NCBI GenBank assembly: GCA_046154695.1
Contig: JBJXFI010000211.1
Span: 1 to 7,795, forward strand
Length of the DNA: 7,795 bases
Reading direction: 5' to 3'
Source: DALYLB01 sp046154695
GTDB lineage: Bacteria; Acidobacteriota; Blastocatellia; RBC074
The notes below the pieces were generated by a model. It worked only from the letters and a program-made list of their open reading frames with translations. It was not told the DNA's origin and ran no database searches. Of this stretch, positions 1 to 7,137 are shown one piece after another (the stretch's first letter is position 1; the number at the start of each line of letters is the position of its first letter). Position numbers and translations under genes: made by a program.

Positions 1-159
1 CGGCAATTCCCACAACCCCTTCGGATCGGCCGGGCTCGGAGCGTGCGCGAGCGGCCACCGCGCGGGCAACGGCTGATTGACGGCATGCAGATTCGTTCCG
101 CAGACCGTGCAGAAACGTTTGCTCGCATCCTGATTCAATCCGCAATTCGGACAATACAT
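1..159 (-). CDS. Zinc-ribbon domain protein, N-terminal part (cut by window edge)
   Basis: An open frame starts at the ATG complementary to 157-159 and is still open at base 1, giving 53 residues of an incomplete protein. The N-terminus carries two CxxC knuckles, CPNC at residues 3-6 and CTVC at 17-20, spaced as in the short zinc-ribbon domains found at the start of many bacterial membrane or regulatory proteins. Such a ribbon binds one structural zinc and says little about function. After the ribbon the chain turns proline- and alanine-rich (about 29-46), like a linker to a downstream domain that lies outside the window. A Shine-Dalgarno GGAGAG (complement of 165-170) sits 5 nt before the ATG. 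The start lies 18 bp after the stop of the glycosyltransferase on the same strand, so the two are probably co-transcribed. The gene is too short for routine ORF calling here; the call rests on the cysteine pattern and the ribosome binding site. Confidence 0.8.
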   Translation of the reverse strand, partial: MYCPNCGLNQDASKRFCTVCGTNLHAVNQPLPARWPLAHAPSPADPKGLWELP

Positions 160-177
160 CCTGGCTCTCCGATGGTC

Positions 178-1797
178 TCACCCGCGACGGAACAGATTCA
201 TCCATTTTCTGGCGCGCCCCTGGAAGAGGGACATCATCGCCATATAGCCGTATCCCACAAGAAAGATCAGCAGAAAGGGGATCGTCGCATAGATGTTGCT
301 GCGAATTGCATAGGCCACCGCCAGGAGGAAGTAGAGCGCGAACGCGAGCTCGATCAACGGCAGCAGCCCTTTTTTACGCTTGTATTTCGCGGCGACCTGC
401 AGCCAGTTGTCCTTGCTGCTTTCGACCTTGTACTTGGGCGTGCGGACAAAACTGGACTGAATGCCGAAGAGCGCCTCCAGCACGGCCCGCGTATTCGAGA
501 AGACCAGGCCGATCCCCATCGCCATGGCCAGCGGGATCAGCAGCAGGCGGCGCTTCTCGTTCGGATAGCGATAATAGATCGCCGTGCCATAGAAACTGAC
601 GACCGAGAACGTCGCAAAGAGCATCAACGGGGCGTCCAGCAGGAGCATGTGAAACAGGCCCTGATTGAATCGGACGATCAGAACGGGAAGGTGAATCACG
701 CTCAGCACGATCATCAGCATCGCCGCGCAGTTGCCGAAGAGGCGGAAGAAGAGTTCGACCTTCTGCTGCCAGGTCAGCTTCGGGTGCTTCCACAATCTCG
801 GCATAAGCTTCAGGCCGACCTGGACGAGGCCCTTGGCCCATCGGCGCTGCTGCGCCTTGAAGGCGTTCATTTCGACCGGCAGCTCGGCCGGCGCGTCCTC
901 ATCGAGCAGATAGACGAACTTCCATCCCATCAACTGGGCGCGAAAACTGAGGTCGGTGTCCTCGGTCAGCGTGTCGTGCTGCCAGCCCCCGCTCCATTCG
1001 ATGGCTTCGCGGCGCCACATCCCGGCCGTCCCGTTGAAGTTGAAAAAGGCGCCCGTGCGATTCCGCGAGGTCTGTTCCACGACGAAGTGGCCATCGAGCA
1101 ACACCTCCTGAATCCGGGTCAGCAGCGAATAGTTCGCGTTGATGTGGCCCCACCGCATCTGCACCATGCCGATTCGCTCATCCGCGAAATAGTCGACCAT
1201 CTTTCTGAGGCAGTCGGGCTTCGGCGTGAAGTCCGCGTCGAAGATCGCCAGCAACTGCCCCTTCGCAAGCTTCATGCCGTTTTCAAGCGCCCCGGCCTTG
1301 AATCCCGTTCGATCGGCGCGATGAATATAATGAATATCGAAGCCGAGTTCCCTGTACTTCTCGACCGTCGCCTCGGCGATCCGAACCGTCTCGTCCGTCG
1401 AATCGTCGAGAACCTGAATCTCCAGCAGATGGCGCGGGTAGTCGATCTTCGACACCGAATCGATCAGCCGCTCGACGACGTAGAGTTCATTGAACAACGG
1501 AAGCTGCACCGTGATCCGCGGCAGTTCCTCCTCGGCGAATCGGCGCTTTGGCTCCGGCTTGATGTTTCGGTACCGCCAGAACTGAAAGACCATTCGCACG
1601 CGATAGGCCCCGAGAATCGCGAGCAGCGTCAGGATCGTGAAATAGAGCGTGACGATGAACCAGTCGAATCCATCGAGCGAATAGAGGAAACTGATGTTGT
1701 CCCGGCCGTGGCGCAGAATCGGATGCGTCAGCGTCTCGATCTGGTCCGGCGGCGGCGGCTGCAGCCAGAGCATGATGATTGCGAAAAAGGTGTTCAT
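178..1797 (-). CDS. Processive family 2 glycosyltransferase, cellulose/mannan synthase-like, membrane-bound
   Basis: This 539-residue protein has the full signature of a processive GT2 polysaccharide synthase: DDST(D) at 131-135, DAD at 187-189, TED at 278-280 and QQRRW (the QxxRW motif) at 316-320. These residues bind the nucleotide sugar and metal, supply the catalytic base and hold the growing chain. One membrane segment (about 46-66) precedes the cytosolic domain; about five follow it (near 358-376, 385-407, 416-436, 480-500, 503-523), forming the export channel. The layout resembles the CslA/CESA_CaSu_A2 group, so a beta-linked glucan or mannan is plausible, but donor sugar and product cannot be read from sequence. 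No PilZ domain is present and no bcsB-like partner lies in the window. The start at 1797 is chosen because the in-frame upstream stretch back to an ATG at 1860 is AT-rich and unlike the gene's codon use; neither start has a well-spaced ribosome site (AGGGAG is 16 nt upstream of 1797). The zinc-ribbon gene follows directly. Confidence 0.93.
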   Translation of the reverse strand: MNTFFAIIMLWLQPPPPDQIETLTHPILRHGRDNISFLYSLDGFDWFIVTLYFTILTLLAILGAYRVRMVFQFWRYRNIKPEPKRRFAEEELPRITVQLPLFNELYVVERLIDSVSKIDYPRHLLEIQVLDDSTDETVRIAEATVEKYRELGFDIHYIHRADRTGFKAGALENGMKLAKGQLLAIFDADFTPKPDCLRKMVDYFADERIGMVQMRWGHINANYSLLTRIQEVLLDGHFVVEQTSRNRTGAFFNFNGTAGMWRREAIEWSGGWQHDTLTEDTDLSFRAQLMGWKFVYLLDEDAPAELPVEMNAFKAQQRRWAKGLVQVGLKLMPRLWKHPKLTWQQKVELFFRLFGNCAAMLMIVLSVIHLPVLIVRFNQGLFHMLLLDAPLMLFATFSVVSFYGTAIYYRYPNEKRRLLLIPLAMAMGIGLVFSNTRAVLEALFGIQSSFVRTPKYKVESSKDNWLQVAAKYKRKKGLLPLIELAFALYFLLAVAYAIRSNIYATIPFLLIFLVGYGYMAMMSLFQGRARKWMNLFRRG

Positions 1798-1833
1798 AAT
1801 TGACCCGAGAAGACTCCCTGAATAAATGGAAAA

Positions 1834-1845
1834 ATATCGCGATAT
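1834..1845. repeat. 12-bp perfect palindrome upstream of the glycosyltransferase
   Basis: ATATCGCGATAT is a perfect palindrome set in an AT-rich stretch (about 1821-1860) between the glycosyltransferase start at 1797 and the divergent dehydrogenase gene. It lies 36 bp upstream of the glycosyltransferase start, where an operator for a dimeric regulator could sit. If translation actually began at 1860 it would instead be coding. Function is not shown by the sequence. Confidence 0.4.
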
Positions 1846-1891
1846 CGAATAAAACAGCATGGTAATGGTTTGTTGGCGGCTGTCAATATAG

Positions 1892-1920
1892 CCTTGACCC
1901 CGGCCCGTTCGGGGGCAAGG
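1892..1920. repeat. Long GC-rich inverted repeat in the divergent GT/SDR intergenic region
   Basis: The outer arms CCTTG (1892-1896) and CAAGG (1916-1920) and inner arms CCCCG (1898-1902) and CGGGG (1910-1914) pair perfectly, interrupted by one A/G mismatch (1897/1915), around a 7-nt loop (1903-1909). This gives a 10-base-pair stem ending 51 bp before the dehydrogenase start. There is no T-run on either strand, so it is not a standard intrinsic terminator. It could be an operator or a structured 5' leader for the dehydrogenase mRNA. A TTGACC at 1894-1899 overlaps the left arm, but no good -10 box follows, so I do not call a promoter. Confidence 0.6.
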
Positions 1921-1971
1921 ATGTCGGCCGAATTCCAATGACCGAATATTATCCTGCGGGGAGGCAAGCGA

Positions 1972-2754
1972 ATGAGATATGCGGACAAGGTCGTCATCAT
2001 CACGGGCGCGGCGCGCGGGATCGGCGCCGGGTGCGCGCGCGTCTTCGCGGAAGCGGGCGCGAAGGTGGTTGTGAGCGACCGGCGCGAGGAGGAAGGGCGG
2101 CGGGTCGTCGCTGAATTGGCTGCGTCGGGGGCCGTGGATGCCCATTTCATACCGGCGGACGTGACGGACGTGGAGCAGATCGAGAGGTTGATCGAGGGAG
2201 CGGCCGCGCGATACGGCCGCATCGATTGCCTGCTCAACAATGCGGGCTGGCATCCTCCCCATCTGCCGATCGACCGGTTTTCGGTGCGGGACTTCCGGGA
2301 TCTGATCGAGCTGAATGTGGTCAGCGTCTTCGCCGCCTGCAAGGTCGCCCTGCCGCACCTGCGGAAGACCCGCGGCAACATCATCAATATCGCCAGCCTC
2401 GTGGCCACGCTCGGCCAGCATTACGCGACGACCTATGTCGCATCCAAGGGCGCCGTGCTCTCCTTCACGAAGGCGCTGGCCATTGAAGAGGCGCCCATGG
2501 GCGTGCGCGTGAATTCGGTTTCGCCGGGAAATATCTGGACCCCGCTCTGGAAGGAAGCCGTGGACGCATCGAGCGATCCGGACCGCACGCGGGCCGATGG
2601 CGAGGCCGCGCAGGTCCTCGGGCGAATGGGAACGCCCGAGGAGGTCGGCCGGTTATGCCTTTTCCTGGCCGCGGACGCGACCTTCACGACCGGCGTCGAT
2701 CATCTGATCACGGGCGGCGCGGAGATCGGCTACGGCGCAAAGACCCGCTCGTGA
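1972..2754 (+). CDS. Short-chain dehydrogenase/reductase, HSD17B14-like (SDR, NAD-dependent)
   Basis: A 260-residue classical SDR. The Rossmann nucleotide motif TGAARGIG is at 11-18, Asp36 ends the second strand (favours NAD over NADP), Asp63 would contact adenine, NNAG is at 89-92, and the catalytic tetrad is Asn115, Ser142, Tyr155 and Lys159 (YVASK). Beyond the generic fold, several blocks match what I remember of vertebrate HSD17B14 (DHRS10) almost word for word: RYAxKVVxxTG at the N-terminus, NNAGxHPP, SPGNIWTPLW at 184-193, LGRMG at 216-220 and TGGAE(I/L)GYG near the C-terminus. HSD17B14 oxidises 17-beta-hydroxysteroids in vitro and has been reported to act as an L-fucose dehydrogenase, so a sugar or secondary alcohol substrate is possible here; the true substrate is unknown. 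The start is supported by GGGGAGG at 1958-1964, 7 nt upstream. The gene is divergent from the glycosyltransferase and convergent with the serine hydrolase, 39 bp away, so it is probably monocistronic. Confidence 0.94.
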   Translation: MRYADKVVIITGAARGIGAGCARVFAEAGAKVVVSDRREEEGRRVVAELAASGAVDAHFIPADVTDVEQIERLIEGAAARYGRIDCLLNNAGWHPPHLPIDRFSVRDFRDLIELNVVSVFAACKVALPHLRKTRGNIINIASLVATLGQHYATTYVASKGAVLSFTKALAIEEAPMGVRVNSVSPGNIWTPLWKEAVDASSDPDRTRADGEAAQVLGRMGTPEEVGRLCLFLAADATFTTGVDHLITGGAEIGYGAKTRS

Positions 2755-2793
2755 TACGTCCGTTTCCCTCGTCCTTGATCGTTTATCGGGGGC

Positions 2794-4044
2794 TCAATTC
2801 TTCGCCGTCGGCTTGGGCAGCGTAAAGAGCGGGAAGATGTGCTGGAAGAGATACTCTTTGATTTCGCGATCGAGCTTTCGCGTATCCTGCGCCGCGCTCT
2901 TCTCGGTCGGCATCGCGTGGGTGTTGAACGCGATAAGATAGGCCGTGCGCGTCTCCGGTTTCAGGTAGAAGTGCGAAATGAATCCGTTCTGTCCGCCGCT
3001 GTGGCCGATGAATCGCTGGCCGAAATTGTCCTCGATAAAGAAGCTCAGCCCCATGGCATCCTTGCGGTTCTGCCCGTCGGTCGCCGCCGGCTCGATGTTG
3101 ATCTGCGGCTGGAACATCTCCGTGAGCGTGGATCGCTTCAGGACCTGATCGAAAAGGGCCTGCCGGCGGACATCCCCCGCCAGGAAATTGAGATACTTCA
3201 CCATGTCCGGCAGCGGCGCGTTCAGCCCGCCGTTCGAGACCGTGATTCCGGTATCGACATCGAAGCGCCCCGGGGTCAATTTCCCTTCCTTGAGATAATA
3301 GCTGTGCGAGCGATTTCTGAGCAGGTATTGCGGCGTCGCGTCGAAATAGCTGCGGTACATTTCGAGCGGTTTGAAGATGTTCTTGTCGATATAGACCTCG
3401 TAATCGTCGCCGGTGAGCGTCTCGATCACGCGGCCCAGAAAAACGATGCCGGGATTGGAGTAGCTGAATTTGCTGCCCGGCTTAAAGAGGATTTCGGTAT
3501 AGGGCATCATCGCCACGAGCTGCCCCCATTCCGCGGGTTCGTGGGGTTGCCAGTCCTTGTCGCCTCCCCAGGGCCAGGTCGCGGCCTGGAAGCCGGCGGA
3601 ATGGGTCAGCAGGTGTTTGATCGTGATCTGGCCGATATCTCCAAAATTGCTGCGCACAGCCTTCAATTCCGGCACATATTTGACGATCGGATCGTCCAGT
3701 TTCAGCAGCCCGCGATCCCTGAGCTGCATGATTCCGATGGCCGTGAACGTCTTCGTGATCGACGCCCAATGATAGATCGTGTTCTCATCGACCGGCTGCT
3801 GTTTCTCCTGGTTGGCCAGGCCGAAAAATTCCTGCGCGATGACCTGTCCATCCTGCACGAGCATGAAACTGCTGCCGACGATGCCGTACTGCCGCATCGA
3901 CTGGTCGTAGAAGGTTTTGAATTCCCGCCGCGCCTGCGCGAAATTCCTCGGGCCCTGTGCAAAGGATGAATTGATGGAGGCGCTCATGGCAATCGATAGA
4001 AGCAGGGCGAGCCCGCTCCCCAGGGGAGTTGAAGGAATTTTCAT
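2794..4044 (-). CDS. Exported serine hydrolase, beta-lactamase/PBP4-like (class C fold)
   Basis: A 416-residue protein of the beta-lactamase-related family (Pfam Beta-lactamase, PF00144). An N-terminal signal peptide has a basic start, a hydrophobic core at about 9-21 and a likely cleavage after Ala29 (SFA/Q), so it should be periplasmic or secreted. The active-site motifs are all present: SITK (SxxK) at 95-98 with the nucleophilic Ser95 and base Lys98, YSN (YxN) at 195-197, and HSGG at 348-351 in the place of the KTG box. HxG in that position is typical of esterases, D-aminopeptidases and related peptidases of this family rather than true class C beta-lactamases, so antibiotic resistance should not be assumed. 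The substrate cannot be told from sequence. A weak ribosome site AAAGG lies about 6 nt before the ATG. The gene follows cofE on the same strand after a 98-bp gap, large enough for its own promoter; no clear terminator separates it from the convergent dehydrogenase. Confidence 0.93.
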   Translation of the reverse strand: MKIPSTPLGSGLALLLSIAMSASINSSFAQGPRNFAQARREFKTFYDQSMRQYGIVGSSFMLVQDGQVIAQEFFGLANQEKQQPVDENTIYHWASITKTFTAIGIMQLRDRGLLKLDDPIVKYVPELKAVRSNFGDIGQITIKHLLTHSAGFQAATWPWGGDKDWQPHEPAEWGQLVAMMPYTEILFKPGSKFSYSNPGIVFLGRVIETLTGDDYEVYIDKNIFKPLEMYRSYFDATPQYLLRNRSHSYYLKEGKLTPGRFDVDTGITVSNGGLNAPLPDMVKYLNFLAGDVRRQALFDQVLKRSTLTEMFQPQINIEPAATDGQNRKDAMGLSFFIEDNFGQRFIGHSGGQNGFISHFYLKPETRTAYLIAFNTHAMPTEKSAAQDTRKLDREIKEYLFQHIFPLFTLPKPTAKN

Positions 4045-4142
4045 ACGAACCTTTTCGTTTTTAATCTTTGTGAATTCGCACCGGGGCTATTCTCCCATTA
4101 CAACGTGTCGTCTGACAACGTCGTTCGCGCGGGGGCCGGGGA

Positions 4143-4898
4143 TCAGCGGAAGAGGTCGCGCTCCCGGGGCCGGATCAGTTCCGAGGCGCTTCCCTGTCCG
4201 TGATCGAAGAAGTAGCCGCGCACGATGACGACCGGGATACGGGCCGTTTTTCGCATAAGCAGGCCGCTCGCGGCCGCGATCTCGTCGGCGACGGCGAGCA
4301 CGGTGGCCGTCAGTTCCTTTCCATGATCGTCGGTTTTACCGCGGAAGTCCTTGAGCGGCTTGATTCCCGCGATCCCGATCGCGACATTCGTCAATCCCTC
4401 GCGCCACGGGCGGCCGAAAGTGTCTGTAATGATCACGGCCGTGTTGACACCGCGCAATTCGGCCAGACGGGTTTTGAGCAGCAGGGCCGAATCATCGGGC
4501 GCATCGGGCAGCAGCGAGACCCATTCCTTTCCCACGACGTTCGATCGGTCCACCCCCGAATTGGCGCAAACGAAGCCATGCCGGGTCTCGGTGATCAGCA
4601 CGCGGTCGTCCATGCGAACGATGTTGGTCGATTCGCTCAGGACGACCTCGATCAGGCGCGCATCCCGGTTTTGCCGCTGCGCGATCTCCATGGCGAATTC
4701 CGAGGGCGTGACCGATTCCAGATTGACAAGGCGCCCCTCGGCTTTGGACACTATCTTCTGCGCGACAACGAGAATATCTCCATCCATCAACGCAAGGTCC
4801 ATCTCGGCGAGGGCTCGTAGGATCATCTCGCCGAGGTCGTCCCCGGGACGGATCTCCGGAATGCCGCGGATCGGTATCAGTTGAATTGGGGAACTCAA
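4143..4898 (-). CDS. cofE: Coenzyme F420-0:L-glutamate ligase (gamma-glutamyl ligase)
   Basis: At 251 residues this matches the usual length of stand-alone CofE (about 250). CofE adds L-glutamates in gamma linkage to the lactyl phosphate side chain of F420-0 using GTP and a divalent metal. Recognisable blocks are GIPEIRPGDDL near the N-terminus (12-22), VVAQKIVSKAEGR (44-56), CANSGVDRSNV (111-121), ITDTFGRPWREG (157-168) and DDHGKEL (190-196); the acidic residues and the DTFGRPWR loop form the GTP/metal site in the family. It lacks the C-terminal nitroreductase-like domain found in actinobacterial FbiB. The start is a TTG (complement of 4896-4898): no in-frame ATG or GTG lies upstream before the promoter, and the N-terminus then aligns with the family. 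No cofC, cofD, cofG or cofH is in the window, so whether the host makes F420 is not shown. The gene has its own promoter and diverges from the TPR gene. Confidence 0.93.
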   Translation of the reverse strand: MSSPIQLIPIRGIPEIRPGDDLGEMILRALAEMDLALMDGDILVVAQKIVSKAEGRLVNLESVTPSEFAMEIAQRQNRDARLIEVVLSESTNIVRMDDRVLITETRHGFVCANSGVDRSNVVGKEWVSLLPDAPDDSALLLKTRLAELRGVNTAVIITDTFGRPWREGLTNVAIGIAGIKPLKDFRGKTDDHGKELTATVLAVADEIAAASGLLMRKTARIPVVIVRGYFFDHGQGSASELIRPRERDLFR

Positions 4899-4909
4899 GA
4901 CCGTTAATG

Positions 4910-4914
4910 CTCCT
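4910..4914 (-). promoter_or_regulatory. Ribosome binding site for the TTG start of cofE
   Basis: On the minus strand AGGAG lies 11 nt upstream of the TTG at 4898. The spacing is longer than the usual 5-9 nt, which together with the TTG codon predicts modest translation. It supports TTG as the start because no better-placed ATG or GTG exists in frame. Confidence 0.6.
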
Positions 4915-4940
4915 ATCCCTTGAAACGTGAAACGCGGCGT

Positions 4941-4969
4941 ATGCTAAAGCCCGGCAGCCGTATTGACAA
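4941..4969 (-). promoter_or_regulatory. Sigma-70-type promoter for cofE
   Basis: Reading the minus strand, TTGTCA (complement of 4964-4969, 5 of 6 to the -35 consensus) is followed after exactly 17 bp by TAGCAT (complement of 4941-4946, 4 of 6 to the -10 consensus). Transcription would start near 4934, giving a leader of about 36 nt that contains the AGGAG site. Position and spacing are right for cofE; strength is unknown. Confidence 0.5.
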
Positions 4970-5043
4970 GGCGGAACTCCGAACATTTCCCAAGGAGTCG
5001 TTCATGTCGCGTGGCGACGCCCTGAAACAATGAAAAGCATGGT

Positions 5044-5067
5044 GGCACAAGCTGTCCAGCTTGTGCC
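5044..5067. repeat. Palindromic repeat, copy 1 (GC-closed arms)
   Basis: Left arm GGCACAAGCTG (5044-5054) and right arm CAGCTTGTGCC (5057-5067) are perfectly complementary over 11 bp around a central TC. Copy 2 lies 119 bp downstream and shares the 18-nt core ACAAGCTG-TC-CAGCTTGT. At the third base pair copy 1 has C-G where copy 2 has A-T, so pairing is kept although both bases changed. Short dispersed palindromes of this kind occur between genes in several environmental phyla; I cannot name the family. Confidence 0.75.
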
Positions 5068-5103
5068 CGGTGTGAGGGAGCGCGTGAAGAGTGCGTCGGG
5101 TCG

Positions 5104-5141
5104 CGGGCCGGAAGGGGTTTCGTTCGAGGCCCGGTCTTTTT
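5104..5141 (+). terminator. Terminator-like hairpin between the two palindromes
   Basis: CGGGCC (5104-5109) pairs with GGCCCG (5128-5133) across an 18-nt loop, followed by GTC and TTTTT (5137-5141). The stem is short, the loop large and the T-run brief, so it is a weak intrinsic terminator candidate on the plus strand. Because it lies upstream of the TPR gene it could act as an attenuator in that gene's leader if transcription begins before 5104. Confidence 0.3.
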
Positions 5142-5162
5142 CCGGTAGTGTCTGATGGATGC

Positions 5163-5186
5163 GGAACAAGCTGTCCAGCTTGTTCC
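5163..5186. repeat. Palindromic repeat, copy 2 (directly upstream of TPR gene ribosome site)
   Basis: Left arm GGAACAAGCTG (5163-5173) and right arm CAGCTTGTTCC (5176-5186) pair over 11 bp around a central TC. The element ends 9 nt before the ribosome binding site of the TPR gene, so as RNA it would form a stem just upstream of the initiation region. It shares its core with copy 1 and shows the compensatory A-T for C-G exchange in the third pair. Confidence 0.75.
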
Positions 5187-5195
5187 ACTTTTTCC

Positions 5196-5203
5196 AAGGA
5201 GGG
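5196..5203 (+). promoter_or_regulatory. Strong Shine-Dalgarno deciding the TPR gene start
   Basis: AAGGAGGG is followed by 5 nt and the ATG at 5209. This near-perfect site favours 5209 over the in-frame ATG at 5155, whose extra 18 codons would be made largely from the palindromic repeat and would mask the signal peptide. Confidence 0.85.
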
Positions 5204-5208
5204 TCAAC

Positions 5209-6072
5209 ATGACGAAGATCGATATCTGTCGGATGGTTTTTCCTCTGTTGCTGCTGTCGGCGTCGGCCCGGGCGCAGGAGGCGAAGCCGGAGATTACTTC
5301 CCCCCTGGGCACGAAGCATTACGCCAACAAGGACGAGAAGGGCGAAGTGCCCGCTGCTGAGCAAAAGCTGGCGGCCGATCCCAAAAACATCGAATTGATC
5401 ATCGCGCTCGGCCGCGCGCAGGCCGGCCCCTGGCGGTATAACGACGCCATCGCAACCTTTACGCGCGGAATTCAACAGGCCCCGCAAAATCCGATGCTCT
5501 ACCGGCTGCGAGGCCATCGATACATCTCCACCCGCCAGTTCGACAAGGCGCTTGCCGATTTGAAGCAGGCCGCGAAATTGAACGGGGCGGGCGGCAAGGA
5601 CGCTGACCTCGATTTCGACATCTGGTATCACCTGGCGCTCGCGCATTACCTGAAGGGGGAATTCCCCCGGGCCGCCGAGGCTTATGAGCGCTGTCGGGAG
5701 GTCTCGAAGACGGATGACAAGATGATCGCCGTTTCGGACTGGCTCTACATGACCTACCGGCGAATGAAGAAAGACGTGGAGGCTGCGCAAGTTCTCGAAC
5801 GCATCACCCCGCAAATGCAGGTGCGCGAGAACAAAAGCTATTTCGATCGCCTGCTCTTATACAAAGGATTGAAGAAGGAGGCCGAGCTGGTCAACCTGGA
5901 GAAGGCTTCGGACCTGGATATCGCCACCGTCGGATACGGGCTGGGAAACTGGCATCTCTATAACGGCAATCGCGGCCGCGCCGAGGAATATTTCCGCAAG
6001 ATTGTCGCAGGCAAATACTGGCCCGCGTTCGGATTCATAGCGGCCGAGGCGGAACTGAGGCGGAAAAAATGA
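5209..6072 (+). CDS. Exported TPR-repeat protein
   Basis: A 287-residue protein with an N-terminal signal peptide: a short charged start, a hydrophobic core at about 9-18 (MVFPLLLLSA) and a likely cleavage after Ala22 (ARA/Q). No lipobox cysteine follows, so a soluble periplasmic or secreted protein is expected. The mature part is alpha-helical and carries TPR-like units at roughly 60-93, 94-127 and 136-169, with characteristic small-residue and aromatic positions such as YRLRGHRYISTRQFDKALAD and YHLALAHYLKGEF; a further TPR-like unit falls near 245-278 (YNGNRGRAEEYFRKI). TPR arrays bind peptides or scaffold complexes; the partner is not evident and there is no catalytic domain. The start is fixed by the strong ribosome site. 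Upstream are two palindromes and a terminator-like hairpin, so leader-based control is possible. The gene is divergent from cofE and converges on ctaA with a 32-bp gap. Confidence 0.88.
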   Translation: MTKIDICRMVFPLLLLSASARAQEAKPEITSPLGTKHYANKDEKGEVPAAEQKLAADPKNIELIIALGRAQAGPWRYNDAIATFTRGIQQAPQNPMLYRLRGHRYISTRQFDKALADLKQAAKLNGAGGKDADLDFDIWYHLALAHYLKGEFPRAAEAYERCREVSKTDDKMIAVSDWLYMTYRRMKKDVEAAQVLERITPQMQVRENKSYFDRLLLYKGLKKEAELVNLEKASDLDIATVGYGLGNWHLYNGNRGRAEEYFRKIVAGKYWPAFGFIAAEAELRRKK

Positions 6073-6104
6073 TCCGGGCCGTCTTCGCGTGAGGCCATGA
6101 TTCT

Positions 6105-7040
<936 letters not shown>

Positions 7041-7137
7041 GTCGGGCTCCAGGGAGCAGCGGAAAACAAAAAGCGCGCACCGCCTTCATCGCGATACGCG
7101 CCAATCTGAACCCCTATGCTTGCTCACGTCTTCCTCT

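Noticed and set aside
43..1803. 586-codon open frame on the plus strand across the glycosyltransferase gene
   Set aside because: It is in exact codon register antisense to the GT gene, where stops would require TTA, CTA or TCA codons, which are rare in GC-rich genes. The protein is low-complexity (His/Arg/Gln-rich) with no domain, while the minus strand carries every GT2 motif.
1798..2421. N-terminal extension of the glycosyltransferase frame on the minus strand to 2421
   Set aside because: The extension overlaps the dehydrogenase gene in antisense codon register and crosses AT-rich intergenic DNA; it has no domain. The synthase begins at 1797, or at most 1860.
2839..3969. 376-codon plus-strand frame opposite the serine hydrolase
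   Set aside because: Same antisense codon-register effect; the minus strand has signal peptide, SxxK, YxN and HxG motifs.
2794..4044. Reading the serine hydrolase as an antibiotic-resistance beta-lactamase
   Set aside because: The HSGG in place of KTG and the broad PF00144 family make an esterase or peptidase at least as likely; nothing in the context points to resistance.
4200..4820. 206-codon plus-strand frame opposite cofE
   Set aside because: Antisense in codon register with cofE; no recognisable features, no ribosome site.
5044..5186. Two repeat copies as a minimal CRISPR array
   Set aside because: Only two copies, nearly full palindromes, with a 95-nt interval holding another hairpin, differing in the arms, and no cas genes nearby.
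5155..5208. 18-codon upstream extension of the TPR protein
   Set aside because: It would encode the palindrome and ribosome site and hide the signal peptide; the AAGGAGGG site fits the ATG at 5209.
5002..5814. 270-codon minus-strand frame opposite the TPR gene and its leader
   Set aside because: Antisense in codon register with the TPR gene, and its C-terminal part is translated palindromic repeat.
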